A stretch of DNA of 64,000 bases. Origin: Marinobacter guineae (lineage in GTDB: Bacteria > Pseudomonadota > Gammaproteobacteria > Pseudomonadales > Oleiphilaceae). Position 1 is the stretch's first letter. Each line of letters begins with the position of its first letter. This document shows positions 23,749 through 33,595 of this stretch, piece after piece. A model generated the notes under the pieces. The model saw only the letters and a list, made by a program, of their open reading frames with translations. It did no database searches and had not been told where the DNA came from. The stretch is from assembly GCF_002744735.1 (NCBI RefSeq), contig NZ_KZ319340.1, positions 1,149,030 through 1,213,029 of the forward strand, written 5' to 3'. Both the position numbers and the translations under genes were made by a program.

Positions 23749-26700
23749 ATGGATCCAAGAGAACGTCGTAGTAGCCCCCGCCAACCCATCAAGCTTGCCG
23801 CCCAGATAGACCTGGGGACCGGTGAGGCTTGGCCGTGCCAGATTGCCGACTTCTGCCCGGAGGGCCTGTTTGTTCGCTACTCCGGCGAAACGTCCCGCAA
23901 GCTTGACCGGGCCTTTGCGGCGGGAACGCCACCGGAGCTTATCGTTCGTTTCCGCGGCCTTGATGGTGCCCGTCGTCATGAGCTGCATGTCGCCATCGTA
24001 CGACGTATTGATGGCGCAATGGGGGTGAATTTTACCCGACCGAACCCGGAGGCCGTGGATGCCATGCTGCAGCAATGCGGCAGTTCCCGGAACCAGGACC
24101 GCTCCTCCTTGCGCGCGCCCAGTGACAGGATCCAGTTCGTTTTGCATCAGTCTGCCAAGGCAGTGATTCAGTTCATTGAACCGCTGATGGATGCCTGCTT
24201 CCTGCAGATGGTCGCCGGACTCAAGCAGGCAGCCCAGAAAGCTTCGAACGATCAGCAAGCCAACGAATACATGGATGCCTCAGGCCAGATCCAGGCCCGA
24301 CAGCGGGTGATGTGGCGCCAGATGGCGCGCAGCCTGGAATCTCCCCTTAAGCCGGCTCCCAAGGGCTTTCCCGGTTCTGAGCTGTCGGTGGTGGACAAGG
24401 GCGAATTCGAGGACTGGCTGACCATCCGGGTGATGGTTACCAAGGCCGATACCCAGTATCGGGGCGACCTGCTCCAGCTCAAGCTGCGCCTCGACAACCT
24501 CGGTATTGCCAATGCCACCGGGCATCACAATCCCCTCGGTCCGTCACTGGTTTGTGAGGCTTTCCATGGCGGACTGAATCAACTCAAGGCCTCTCGTGAG
24601 GTGGAAAAAGTCTGTCTGCGGGTTTTTGAACAGACCGTTCTGCAGCAGTTGGGGCCCCTTTACAAGGAGCTGAACAATATCCTGATTCGTCATGGAGTGC
24701 TGCCGGATCTGGATCTGAGTAAGTACCTGAGCGAATACGCGGTCGCAAAGTCCGATGAAAAGCCGGCGCAGGCCAGGCCGGAACAGCCGCGGGCGGAAGA
24801 AAAACCGGCCACTGCCCCGGAGCCAGAACCTGAACCGGAAAAGGCAGCTACCGCTGAAACTGTTGCCCGGCGCAAACCCGGTATGCTCGGTGGCGAGTTC
24901 CGGGGCTATGCCCAAGCGGCGCAAACTGCCTTCGCTACCGTGCGGAACCTGCTTAATACACTGACCGCAAGCCGTGTGGCGCGGGGTGATTCCGCACCCG
25001 CGCCGTTCCAACCCAACGCCCGCCCCCTATCGTCCGGCGAGCTGCAGCGTGAACTGCAGCAACTTCAGGGCCAGGCGCTGGATTCCGGGGCTGATGTGGC
25101 ACCGCTCAGGGAACGGGTAGTCGAGAAGGTCAAGGAAAGTGGTGATAACCGGCTGAACGAGGAGCAGCAGGGCACACTGGACGTGGTTGACCGGTTTTTC
25201 CGTTCCGTCGTGGAAAGCCCCAAACTCAGTGACTATGCCCAGCAGCGTATGCGGCAACTGGAGGTGCCGGTACTCAAGGTGGTCATGCGGGACCCCGCGT
25301 TTTTTGACGACCAGGACAGTCCCGTTCGCGGCGTAATGAATCGTCTGGCCCAGTTGGGGGTCAAGGGTGGTCGGATCAATCCCGTGGTCCAGCGTCGGGT
25401 GGATGAGCTTGTTCACCGTATTACCACCGATTTCGAGCAGGACACCGGGGTGTTCGAGCAAACCGTTCAGGAGCTGGATACCCTGATTGATCGCCAGAAC
25501 CTGGTGTATCGCAGAAATGTTGAGCGGGTGACAGCCGCAGCAGAGGGCGCCCAGAAGGTTGCCGAATCAAAAAAGGCCGTGACTGATGTCCTGAATCAGA
25601 AGCTGGGTGGACGCAAGGTGCCGAAGGCTGTACTAAGTCTGCTGGATGGTGGCTGGCGGGATTTACTCTCGCTGACCTGGATCCGGCAAGGGCCAGACAG
25701 CCAGCTCTGGCAGGACTATCTGTCGGTGATTGATTCCCTGCTGTCCTTTGCCGAGGATGCCAACAGCTCCATCAATCTGCCAGAGCTGTTGCGGGTGATC
25801 CAGGATGGTCTCGCCTCCATTTCCAGCAACCATATGCCGTCCTCCCAGATCCGGGACGAGCTCAAGCAGTTTCTGGTTCGCAGCCCGGATAAATCGCCTG
25901 AGCTGGTGGAAATCCCGCCAGCAAGGCCGGACCAGGCAGATATCAGAAAATTGTCTGACCGCGAACAACGCAGCCTGCAGCGCTGGATCAACCGGGCCCA
26001 GCAACTGCGCACGGGGGACTGGCTACGGGATCAGGAAAAGCCGGAAGAACCGCAGTATATCCGGCTGGTCTGGATTGCCCGGGGATTCAGCCGTTTTGTG
26101 TTCGTTAACCACCAGGGTATGCGGGTGGTGGAACTGGAGCTTGAAGCTCTGGCCCGGCATATGCGCAAAGGCATCATTGTGCCGGACAGCCAGTATGAGC
26201 GGCCCCTGGTGGATGAGAGTATCGACCGGATGGTTCGCAAGGTCTACGACCAGCTGTCATGGGCTTCCACCCACGATGAGCTGACGAAGCTTCTGGGCCG
26301 CCGTGAATTCGAGCGCATGCTGGATCAGCAGCTGGCCAGAAGGGAAGATGAGCGGTCCCTGGTGCGACTGGACCTTCGCCGCTTTCGCCTGCTAAACGAC
26401 ACGGCGGGTTACCAGGCCGGTGATGAAACCCTGAGACAGGTCGCTGACATTCTTCGTAGTCATGTGGGTGACGGCATGCCCGTGGCCCGGCTTGCAGGCA
26501 ACGAATTTGCCATGCTGGTGCCCTCGGAAACTGCCACTGAGGCGGCGAGAAATCTCATTCAGGCAGTCGAAGAAGCCGAGTTTACCTTCGGCGGCCGGTC
26601 TTATCGGCTTTCCGCCAATGTCGGTGTGGTGCCTACGCTGCCGGCACTGGTGAGCGCCGAACGCTGGTTACGGGCCTCGGAACAGGCGTTGGCCGTGTCC

Positions 26701-27519
26701 CGGCAGCAGGGGCATGGCAAGGTTTCGGAATATGCACTGGGCGCCGAAGATCAGGCCCGACAGGAGCAGATTGCCGCCAAGGTGGCCAGTCTCAGTAATC
26801 TGAATGAAGAGCGCATGCTGTTGCGGTGCCAGAAAATCATACCCCTGCATGCCAATGCGACCATGACGGCTCAGTACGAAGTGCTGATCAGCATGTACGA
26901 TGACGAAGGCAACCTGATTACCGGTCGGGACTTTGTCCGTATGGCCGAGCGTTACGACCGCATGCAGGCGGTTGACCGCTGGGTCGTCGGACACATGCTG
27001 GACTGGCTCAGGGACAAGGCCCCGGATCCGCGGCATTTTGGCGGAGTGTGTATCAACCTTTCCGGCTACTCCCTGAACGATCATGCGCTGCTGGAGTTTA
27101 TCTACGAGAAGCTGAGCGAGAAGGACGCACCTATCGAGCGGCTCTGGTTCGAGCTCACCGAGGCTTCTGCCATTAACGATGTCCAGTCGGTGGCGGACTT
27201 CATTCTGGAGATGAAGGAACTCGGGTGCCGGTTCTGCCTGGGCAACTTTGGCAGTGGCCCCAGCTCCTTCGAGCTCATGCGCTCATTGCCGGTGGATTTG
27301 ATCAAGATCGACAATGCCTTTACCGGCCAGCTGTCGACCAGCGAAACCGACCGCGCGATGGTGCGCTCCATGGTGGATATGGCCCATTACATGAAACGGG
27401 AAGTGATCGCTTCCCAGGTTGAATCGCGGGATGTTCTGGACCTGCTCCGGCAACTGGGTGTGGACTACGCCCAGGGCTTTGTGATTGAAAAGCCCCGATT
27501 GCTCGACAGCCTCACCTGA
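23749..27519 (+). CDS. PilZ / DUF1631 / degenerate GGDEF-EAL protein
   Basis: 1256 residues. Residues about 1-110 look like a PilZ domain (ERRSSPRQPIKL gives the RxxxR c-di-GMP motif, with a later DFCPEGLFV strand). A long DUF1631 region (about 120-780, with a Pro/Glu-rich break near 335-375) follows, then GGDEF (about 835-1000) and EAL (about 1015-1256). The GGDEF site reads AGNEF (near 916). In EAL the signature reads YEVLI (near 1042), the DDFG loop reads LGNFGSG, and the ExxVE site reads IASQVES. Synthesis and hydrolysis of c-di-GMP are therefore unlikely; a PilZ-based effector is more probable. No membrane segment. Confidence 0.88.
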   Translation: MDPRERRSSPRQPIKLAAQIDLGTGEAWPCQIADFCPEGLFVRYSGETSRKLDRAFAAGTPPELIVRFRGLDGARRHELHVAIVRRIDGAMGVNFTRPNPEAVDAMLQQCGSSRNQDRSSLRAPSDRIQFVLHQSAKAVIQFIEPLMDACFLQMVAGLKQAAQKASNDQQANEYMDASGQIQARQRVMWRQMARSLESPLKPAPKGFPGSELSVVDKGEFEDWLTIRVMVTKADTQYRGDLLQLKLRLDNLGIANATGHHNPLGPSLVCEAFHGGLNQLKASREVEKVCLRVFEQTVLQQLGPLYKELNNILIRHGVLPDLDLSKYLSEYAVAKSDEKPAQARPEQPRAEEKPATAPEPEPEPEKAATAETVARRKPGMLGGEFRGYAQAAQTAFATVRNLLNTLTASRVARGDSAPAPFQPNARPLSSGELQRELQQLQGQALDSGADVAPLRERVVEKVKESGDNRLNEEQQGTLDVVDRFFRSVVESPKLSDYAQQRMRQLEVPVLKVVMRDPAFFDDQDSPVRGVMNRLAQLGVKGGRINPVVQRRVDELVHRITTDFEQDTGVFEQTVQELDTLIDRQNLVYRRNVERVTAAAEGAQKVAESKKAVTDVLNQKLGGRKVPKAVLSLLDGGWRDLLSLTWIRQGPDSQLWQDYLSVIDSLLSFAEDANSSINLPELLRVIQDGLASISSNHMPSSQIRDELKQFLVRSPDKSPELVEIPPARPDQADIRKLSDREQRSLQRWINRAQQLRTGDWLRDQEKPEEPQYIRLVWIARGFSRFVFVNHQGMRVVELELEALARHMRKGIIVPDSQYERPLVDESIDRMVRKVYDQLSWASTHDELTKLLGRREFERMLDQQLARREDERSLVRLDLRRFRLLNDTAGYQAGDETLRQVADILRSHVGDGMPVARLAGNEFAMLVPSETATEAARNLIQAVEEAEFTFGGRSYRLSANVGVVPTLPALVSAERWLRASEQALAVSRQQGHGKVSEYALGAEDQARQEQIAAKVASLSNLNEERMLLRCQKIIPLHANATMTAQYEVLISMYDDEGNLITGRDFVRMAERYDRMQAVDRWVVGHMLDWLRDKAPDPRHFGGVCINLSGYSLNDHALLEFIYEKLSEKDAPIERLWFELTEASAINDVQSVADFILEMKELGCRFCLGNFGSGPSSFELMRSLPVDLIKIDNAFTGQLSTSETDRAMVRSMVDMAHYMKREVIASQVESRDVLDLLRQLGVDYAQGFVIEKPRLLDSLT

Positions 27520-27537
27520 TTCCGGCACGCTGCGCCT

Positions 27538-28404
27538 ATGTCAAAACGCCACCCGATTATCGCTGTTACCGGTTCATCCGGGGCAGGTACCACCACGACC
27601 GGCCAGATTTTCAGCCGGATGTTTGCCAGTGAAGGCCTGAATGCAGCTATGGTCAGTGGTGACAGCTTTCACCGGTACAACCGGGAGCAGATGGCCCGGC
27701 TGGCCGCCAAAGGCCAGTTTGGCGAGCGGAACCATTTCGCCCTGGCCGCCAACCACATCGATAAGCTTGAAGCGCTTTTCTACGACTACGGCCACACCGG
27801 CAATGGCCGGTACCGGCAGTACGTTCACGACGAAGACCGGAAACTGGTGGCCGCTGGCCACAAACCCGGGACTTTTACGCCCTGGGGACCACTGCCCGCT
27901 GACACCGATTTGCTATTTTACGAAGGCTTGCACGGTGGGGTGGTCAGCGATACCTACAACATTGCCCAGTATGTGGACCTGATGATCGGCGTGGTGCCCA
28001 TCGTCAATCTCGAATGGATCCAGAAGATCCATCGGGATACCCATAAGCGCGGTTACAGTCAGGATGCAGTCGTGGAGACCATCATCAACCGCATGGACGA
28101 CTATGTTCATGACATCGTGCCGCAGTTTTCCCACACCCACATCAATTTCCAGCGCATCCCGCTGGTGGATACCTCCAATCCCTTCGTGGTCCGGGATGTA
28201 CCCACCGAAGATGAGAGCATGCTGGTGATCCGGTTCCGGGATCCCTCGGAAGTCGAGTTTCCCTATCTGCTGCAGGTAATTTCCGGCAGCAGTCTGTCAC
28301 GCCACGATACCCTGGTGATACCGGGCACAAAAATGCCGCTGGCTACCGACCTGATTGTCAGGCCCATGGTCCAGCGGCTGATGGCCCGAAAGCCGTTCGC
28401 TTGA
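27538..28404 (+). CDS. prkB: Phosphoribulokinase-like protein (PrkB)
   Basis: 288 residues. P-loop GSSGAGTTTT (about 12-21), DSFHRYNREQM and the family stretch LFYEGLHGG. Closest in kind to the small bacterial PRK/uridine kinase relatives found in non-autotrophs (COG3954), not the Calvin-cycle enzyme of an operon with RuBisCO, as no carbon-fixation genes are nearby. It phosphorylates ribulose 5-phosphate in characterised relatives, but physiological role in heterotrophs is unclear. It lies 18 bases after the PilZ/GGDEF-EAL gene, so cotranscription is possible. Confidence 0.9.
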   Translation: MSKRHPIIAVTGSSGAGTTTTGQIFSRMFASEGLNAAMVSGDSFHRYNREQMARLAAKGQFGERNHFALAANHIDKLEALFYDYGHTGNGRYRQYVHDEDRKLVAAGHKPGTFTPWGPLPADTDLLFYEGLHGGVVSDTYNIAQYVDLMIGVVPIVNLEWIQKIHRDTHKRGYSQDAVVETIINRMDDYVHDIVPQFSHTHINFQRIPLVDTSNPFVVRDVPTEDESMLVIRFRDPSEVEFPYLLQVISGSSLSRHDTLVIPGTKMPLATDLIVRPMVQRLMARKPFA

Positions 28405-28417
28405 GCACCTGCGGCTT

Positions 28418-29263
28418 TCAGACGGTCAGGCGACCATCCCGATAATCCTGCAGGGTCTGCTCAATTTCTTCCCGGGTGTTCATTACGAACGGTCCGTACT
28501 GAACCACTGGCTCACCGATGGGCTTGCCGGCAATCAGCAGCAGGCGCGCGCCAGTGTTTCCTGCCCGGACGCTGATCTGGTCACCGTCACCCAGGATGCT
28601 GGCGGCGCTGCGCTGCAACCCCGCGTCACCGAGGTGCGCGTCTCCCTCGTACAGGTACAGCATGCCATTATGAGTCTCGGGAACCGGCAGGGTAAGGCTC
28701 GCCCCGGATGCCAGGTGAATGTCCGCGTACACCGGTTGGGTGCTGCGGTCGGGCACCGCCCCACGATGGGCCTGGTCACCGACCATGAGCGTCCCGGCGA
28801 TCAGTTTTACCATGCCTCCTTCAAAGGCGATCTCCGGGATCTCTTCGGACTGGATGTCACGGTAGCCAGCCTCAGTCATCTTTTCTGCGGCGGGCAGGTT
28901 CAGCCATAGCTGAAAGCCACGCATCACGCCTTCTTCCTGTTGGGGCATCTCCGAATGAATGATGCCACGGCCAGCGGTCATCCATTGCACGCCGCCGTTA
29001 CGCAAGTCGCCACGGTTGCCGAGATGATCCTCGTGGAGCATGTGGCCCTCGATCATGTAGGTCACGGTCTCAAACCCGCGGTGGGGATGGGACGGAAAGC
29101 CGGCAATGTAGTCTGCCGCCTCGGCTGAGCCGAACTCGTCCAGCATCAGGAAGGGGTCCAGGCGAACACTTTGCCGCTGGCCAATTGAACGTTTGATACG
29201 TACACCGGCACCATCGGATGTTTCCAATGCGGGAATAATCTGTTTCAGGGAGCGATGGGTCAT
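28418..29263 (-). CDS. Pirin family protein
   Basis: 281 residues of the bicupin pirin family. The N-terminal cupin has the metal-binding pattern FPSHPHRGFETVTYM with two histidines (about 56-70), plus HEDHLGNRGDL and IIHSEMP (His and Glu). The C-terminal cupin is shorter and lacks metal ligands, as usual. Pirins include quercetin dioxygenases and redox-sensing regulators, so function cannot be assigned further. Convergent with prkB, 14 bases apart. Single-gene unit. Confidence 0.9.
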   Translation of the reverse strand: MTHRSLKQIIPALETSDGAGVRIKRSIGQRQSVRLDPFLMLDEFGSAEAADYIAGFPSHPHRGFETVTYMIEGHMLHEDHLGNRGDLRNGGVQWMTAGRGIIHSEMPQQEEGVMRGFQLWLNLPAAEKMTEAGYRDIQSEEIPEIAFEGGMVKLIAGTLMVGDQAHRGAVPDRSTQPVYADIHLASGASLTLPVPETHNGMLYLYEGDAHLGDAGLQRSAASILGDGDQISVRAGNTGARLLLIAGKPIGEPVVQYGPFVMNTREEIEQTLQDYRDGRLTV

Positions 29264-29347
29264 GGTGTTCTCCTCTCGTTTACTCTTAATCCTATTAAAG
29301 CGGGAGGAGAGGTGATTATAAAACGCAGAAATCTGGCGGGTGACATC

Positions 29348-29393
29348 AAAAAAACTGAAGGACCGGTGGCGACCGGTTCAGGACGCCACCGGT
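29348..29393 (-). terminator. Rho-independent terminator after speD
   Basis: On the minus strand ACCGGTGGCG and CGCCACCGGT form a perfect 10-bp stem (29384-29393 against 29362-29371) about 6 bases after the speD stop, then a short spacer and seven T (29348-29354). Confidence 0.85.
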
Positions 29394-29399
29394 GAACAC

Positions 29400-30191
29400 C
29401 TATTCCACGTTTCGGGAATAGAAAATTTCCAGCATTTCCCGGCGCAGCCGATCCTCGATGGATTGGGCTTCCTGCGGGTCAAGATCACTGGCATTGACAC
29501 CGAACACATAGTTATCGAGGTTGAAGTTCTTCAGCATCATCTTGGTGTGGAACATGTTTTCCTGGTACACGTTCACATCGATCATCTGATACGCATTCTG
29601 GGTATCCTCGGTCAGATAGTTCTGGATCGAGTTGATGTCGTGATCGATGTAGTGTTTGGTGCCGTCCACGTCGCGGGTGAAGCCGCGGACACGGTAATCC
29701 ACGGTAACCACATCGGAATCAAAGCTGTGGATCAGGTAGTTCAGCACTTTCAGGGGGGAAATCAGGCCACAAGTGGACACGTCGATGTCTGCCCTGAAGG
29801 TGCTCACACCATCGTGGGGATGACTTTCCGGGTAGGTGTGGACGGTTACATGACTCTTGTCCAGGTGTGCAACGATGGTGTCCGGAAGCGGCCCCGGAGA
29901 CTCTTCATTATCCGGCTCACCATTGGACAGTTCGTGCTCGGCGATCAGCATGGTGACCGACGCGCCGTGGGGCTCATAATCCTGACGTGCGATATTGAGA
30001 ATGTTGGCGCCGATGATCTTGACCACATCGGACAGGATCTGGGTCAGACGCTCGGCATTGTACATTTCATCGATGTAGTCGATGTACGCTTCACGTTGTT
30101 CTTCGGTCTGCGCGTAACAGATGTCGTAGATGTTAAAGCTCAGGGATTTGGTCAGGTTGTTAAAACCGTGCAGCTGGAGTTTTGATTCCAT
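29400..30191 (-). CDS. speD: S-adenosylmethionine decarboxylase proenzyme
   Basis: Makes the aminopropyl donor for spermidine. 263 residues, the long gammaproteobacterial class (E. coli type). The self-cleavage site is in [14 protein letters not shown], where the serine becomes the pyruvoyl group after cleavage of the Lys-Ser bond. The family stretch [18 protein letters not shown] contains the processing-related cysteine. Start ATG at 30191. A good terminator follows at 29348-29393. speE is not in the window. Confidence 0.95.
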   Translation of the reverse strand: MESKLQLHGFNNLTKSLSFNIYDICYAQTEEQREAYIDYIDEMYNAERLTQILSDVVKIIGANILNIARQDYEPHGASVTMLIAEHELSNGEPDNEESPGPLPDTIVAHLDKSHVTVHTYPESHPHDGVSTFRADIDVSTCGLISPLKVLNYLIHSFDSDVVTVDYRVRGFTRDVDGTKHYIDHDINSIQNYLTEDTQNAYQMIDVNVYQENMFHTKMMLKNFNLDNYVFGVNASDLDPQEAQSIEDRLRREMLEIFYSRNVE

Positions 30192-30383
30192 GCTCAGCCC
30201 CTCCGGATCGTGGAGATGAATGACTGCAGAGCTAATGTTATGCGCTCTGCCGAGGCCGCCACCGACTACTGACCGGGTTGTTCACCTTTTGCGCAGACCG
30301 GCGGAGAGGGTGCGTATTATGCACACCGCAAGTGACGTTGAATAGTATTTACAATGACATTTTAGCATCGCTGACTTCCCCCG

Positions 30384-30429
30384 GATCCGGCCTTTGGGAA
30401 ATGGCCCCTGGAGGGCCCTGAGCCGGATC
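30384..30429. repeat. Nested hairpin between osmC-like gene and speD
   Basis: GATCCGGC (30384-30391) pairs with GCCGGATC (30422-30429), with a second stem GGCCC/GGGCC (30403-30407, 30413-30417) inside. It lies downstream of the OsmC gene on the minus strand and upstream of speD. There is no T run. It may protect the osmC-like mRNA end or act on speD expression. The rest of 30192-30451 shows nothing further that I can name. Confidence 0.4.
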
Positions 30430-30451
30430 TCAGTGGTTCATGTTTGTCGGG

Positions 30452-30880
30452 CTACTCTGACTCTGCCTCACGGATTTCATAACTATGAGTGATTTCAACG
30501 CCGGCCTTTTCAAGCATGATAGACGCTGAGCAATACTTCTCGGCCGAGAGACTGACCGCACGCTTGACCAGGTTTTCCTTCAATCGGTTACCGGTGACCA
30601 CGAAATGCAGGTGAATCCGGGTGAAGACCGCGGGAATTGCATCGGCCCGGTCCGCTTCGAGCTCGGCATGGCAGGCCGTCACGTCCTGCCGGCTTTTGTT
30701 CAGAATGCTCATAACATCGAAGGACGAGCAGCCACCCAGCCCCATCAGCAGCATCTCCATCGGGCGTGGCCCAAGATTCTGGCCGCCGTGATCGGGTGGG
30801 CCATCGAGCTGAACACTGTGGCCGCTGCCGCTGGTCACTTTGAAACTGGCGTTGCCGGTCCAGTCGACGGTCGCTTTCAT
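30452..30880 (-). CDS. OsmC/Ohr family protein (YhfA-like)
   Basis: 142 residues from ATG 30880 (MKATVDWTG). The fold family is given by the central helix GLGGCSSFDVMSIL with its conserved cysteine, and a second cysteine in AEKYCSASIMLEKAG. The two-cysteine pattern suits peroxide-reducing or redox-sensing members, and the overall form is that of E. coli YhfA, which also neighbours crp. Here it is divergent from the CRP/Vfr gene in the same way. An upstream extension of the open frame to 30961 is probably not translated. Confidence 0.9.
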   Translation of the reverse strand: MKATVDWTGNASFKVTSGSGHSVQLDGPPDHGGQNLGPRPMEMLLMGLGGCSSFDVMSILNKSRQDVTACHAELEADRADAIPAVFTRIHLHFVVTGNRLKENLVKRAVSLSAEKYCSASIMLEKAGVEITHSYEIREAESE

Positions 30881-31143
30881 GGGGGTGTCTCCGTTGTGAT
30901 GGCTGTGGGCCAGTGTTACCCGCAGCGCTGATACCGATAATATGAGGCCGGATGCTAGCACAACCTGCGAGAGGGAGCAGCCGGGCCCGGATACATGTTG
31001 TATACTCTTTCCGGTTGCCCGAAACAGGCCTTCTTGTTATAAGTTGCGCAGTTTTGTAAGAAAAAAGAGCGAACCCGCACGGAAAGCCGGGTGAATAACA
31101 AACAATGGGACCCGCCAGTATTTGAGGAGGCACGACTCGCATT

Positions 31144-31785
31144 ATGGCCACTATCGTCAAGCCGGTTGAGCAGAAAACCAAGCATCTGGATTACTTCCTG
31201 TCACAGTGCCATCGTCGGCGCTATCCAGCCAAGAGCACGATCATTTACGCCGGGGACAAGAGCGACTCCCTGTTTTACATCGTCAAAGGCTCGGTAACCG
31301 TCATCATTGAGGATGACGATGGCCGTGAGATGATCATGGCCTATCTGAACGCCGGTGATTTCTTCGGTGAGATGGGGCTTTTCGACAACATGGATTCCCG
31401 CAGTGCCTGGGTGAAGGCCAAGACCGAATGCGAAGTGGCCGAGATCAGTTACACCAAGTTCCGGGAGATTGCCCAGCAGGATCCCCGGGTGCTGTACTTC
31501 ATTGGCGAACAGATGGCCTCCCGCCTGCGCCAGACTACTCGCAAGGTGGGTGATCTGGCGTTTCTGGATGTCACCGGCCGTGTGGCGAGGACCTTACTCG
31601 ACCTGTGCAAGGAGCCCGATGCCATGACCCACCCGGATGGCATGCAGATCAAGATCACCCGCCAGGAAATTGGCCGCATCGTTGGCTGTTCCCGGGAAAT
31701 GGTCGGACGGGTCCTGAAGACCCTTGAGGATCAGGGTCTGGTCCGGGTCAAGGGTAAAACCATGGTGGTTTACGGCACCCGCTAA
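31144..31785 (+). CDS. vfr: CRP/Vfr family cAMP receptor protein
   Basis: 213 residues. The N-terminal cyclic-nucleotide domain shows the phosphate-binding cassette [17 protein letters not shown] (about 76-92), with the Glu and Arg-Ser that contact cAMP. The long C-helix ([20 protein letters not shown]) carries the Thr-Thr/Ser contacts, and the helix-turn-helix [20 protein letters not shown] (about 171-190) has the RxxxxR DNA contacts. The sequence follows Pseudomonas Vfr more than E. coli CRP, which fits a global regulator of virulence/motility-like traits. Divergent from the OsmC gene. No FNR-type cysteines. Confidence 0.93.
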   Translation: MATIVKPVEQKTKHLDYFLSQCHRRRYPAKSTIIYAGDKSDSLFYIVKGSVTVIIEDDDGREMIMAYLNAGDFFGEMGLFDNMDSRSAWVKAKTECEVAEISYTKFREIAQQDPRVLYFIGEQMASRLRQTTRKVGDLAFLDVTGRVARTLLDLCKEPDAMTHPDGMQIKITRQEIGRIVGCSREMVGRVLKTLEDQGLVRVKGKTMVVYGTR

Positions 31786-31815
31786 GGCAAACAGCGGGTC
31801 ACCTCTGGTAGTGAT

Positions 31816-32889
31816 TCAGTCGACAATCGCCACGGATTTGATCTGCATCCAGACGTTCCTGCCGGCTTCCAGCTTTAACTGGTGCAGTGACCGGGTTGTC
31901 AGACGGGCCAGAAAAGGCGTCTGGCCCGCCAAAAGACGAACCATTGACGTGCCCGGTGTCACCTCCCGGGCAATTTCGTCAATGACTGCCGGCACCAGAT
32001 TCTGAATGCTCTGATCCGGGTGCGCCGCCAGTGCAATACTGATGTCCCGTGCCAGAACCCTCACTCGTACCGGTTTGCCCGGAACGAGTCCGTCATGCAA
32101 GCGCAGCCAAAGCTCGCCTCCATCGAATCCAGCCCGGCATAGATGCCATTCAGGCTCAACCTGCTCGATCGTTGCGTTGAGAATCACGCCGGCATCCTCT
32201 TCGAGGCCGAATGGCTGGTCGGTCCGTGCCAGGGTTTCCTGAAGCGGCCCTTCGGCGACCACACGGCCGTTATCCATCATTACGATATGATCGGCAAGGC
32301 GCGCCACCTCCGCTGCGGAATGGGATACATAGATCACCGGAATGGCGAGGCTCTCCCGCAGATTCTCGAGGTAAGGCATGATCTCCTGCTTGCTGGTCTG
32401 ATCCAGTGCAGACAGGGGTTCATCCATTAGCAGCAGGCGGGGGCTGGTCAGCAGGGCGCGGGCAATGGCGACGCGCTGGCGTTCACCACCGGAGAGTTTT
32501 GCCGGCATCCGGTTCAGCAGGTGCGTGAGCCCGAGCCAGTCTACCGCCTGATCAAAGGTGATCCGACGCTCAGCTCGAGGAATGCGCCGGTAGCCATAGT
32601 TCAGGTTGCCGCTCACAGACAGGTGGGGGAACAGGCTGGTTTCCTGGAACACATAGGCCAGTGGGCGCTGGTGCGTGGGCCGGAAGCCCGAGCTGTCCTG
32701 CCAGCATTCGCCGGCGACATTCAGGTAACCCTCTGAGGTCTGTAGCCCGGCAATGCATCGCAACAGGGTGGTTTTGCCGCAGCCGGAGTGGCCAAACAAG
32801 GCGGTGACTCCTTTTCCCGGCAAAAGGAGATCCACAGACAGCTCGAAGTTCTCGAAACGGCACCGGAAGCTGGCCTGGATCGGGCTCAT
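31816..32889 (-). CDS. modC: Molybdate ABC transporter ATP-binding protein
   Basis: 357 residues. Walker A GHSGCGKTT (about 34-42), signature LSGGERQRVAIARAL, Walker B LLLMDEPLSALD, and the switch histidine in VIYVSHSAAE. The C-terminal part (about 290-350, SIQNLVPAVIDEIAREV and following) is a TOBE/Mop-like domain, characteristic of ModC, which binds molybdate or tungstate. It overlaps the modB stop by four bases. Order modA-modB-modC on the minus strand. No ModE repressor gene is nearby. Confidence 0.95.
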   Translation of the reverse strand: MSPIQASFRCRFENFELSVDLLLPGKGVTALFGHSGCGKTTLLRCIAGLQTSEGYLNVAGECWQDSSGFRPTHQRPLAYVFQETSLFPHLSVSGNLNYGYRRIPRAERRITFDQAVDWLGLTHLLNRMPAKLSGGERQRVAIARALLTSPRLLLMDEPLSALDQTSKQEIMPYLENLRESLAIPVIYVSHSAAEVARLADHIVMMDNGRVVAEGPLQETLARTDQPFGLEEDAGVILNATIEQVEPEWHLCRAGFDGGELWLRLHDGLVPGKPVRVRVLARDISIALAAHPDQSIQNLVPAVIDEIAREVTPGTSMVRLLAGQTPFLARLTTRSLHQLKLEAGRNVWMQIKSVAIVD

Positions 32890-33563
32890 CGGACCACCCC
32901 TGGTTGCAGCCGGTTGTTCAGGGAGTAAAGGCTGACCAGTACCACGAAGGAAAACAACAGCATGCCGGCGGAGAGCCAGTGAGCCTGGGTGTATTCCAGA
33001 GCCTCCACATGATCGAAAATGGCAACCGAGAGCACTTTGGTCTCGCCCGGAATATTACCGCCGATCATCAGCACGACACCAAATTCACCAATAGTGTGAG
33101 CGAAGGTAAGTACCGCAGCCGTAAGAAAGCCGGGCCGGGCCAGGGGGATAACCACCGAGAAAAACCGATCTCGGGGTGAGGCCCTCAGCGTGGCAGCGGC
33201 CTCCAGCAGATTGTCGTTGATGGTAAGGAAGGCATTCTGTAATGGTTGCACGGTAAACGGCAGGGAATAGATGACAGAAGCCACGACCAGGCCTTCAAAG
33301 GTAAATGGCAGCAGGCCAATCCCCAGGCGCTCCGTCAGCTGACCAATGGCACCGTCCGGGCCCAGTAGTATCAACAAATAGAAGCCGAGTACCGTCGGCG
33401 GCAACACCAGCGGCAGGGCTACAAGCGCTGAGATTGGCTGGCGCGCCCAGTGCCGGCTTCGGGCGAGCCACCAGGCAATGGGGGTTCCGATCACCAGCAA
33501 CAAGGCCGTGGTGATGCCGGCAAGTTTCAGGGTCAGCCAGACGGCCTGCCATTCCGGGCTCAT
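32886..33563 (-). CDS. modB: Molybdate ABC transporter permease
   Basis: 225 residues, five to six membrane segments. The cytoplasmic coupling motif EAAATLRASPRDRFFSVVIPLARPG is the EAA loop that docks to the ModC ATPase. Immediately followed, with a 4-base overlap, by modC and preceded by modA, so it is the channel subunit of the molybdate importer. Length and topology are standard for ModB. Confidence 0.95.
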   Translation of the reverse strand: MSPEWQAVWLTLKLAGITTALLLVIGTPIAWWLARSRHWARQPISALVALPLVLPPTVLGFYLLILLGPDGAIGQLTERLGIGLLPFTFEGLVVASVIYSLPFTVQPLQNAFLTINDNLLEAAATLRASPRDRFFSVVIPLARPGFLTAAVLTFAHTIGEFGVVLMIGGNIPGETKVLSVAIFDHVEALEYTQAHWLSAGMLLFSFVVLVSLYSLNNRLQPGVVR

Positions 33564-33595
33564 GGATTCTCCGCTCGGTGAATCAGGTGGCCGAC

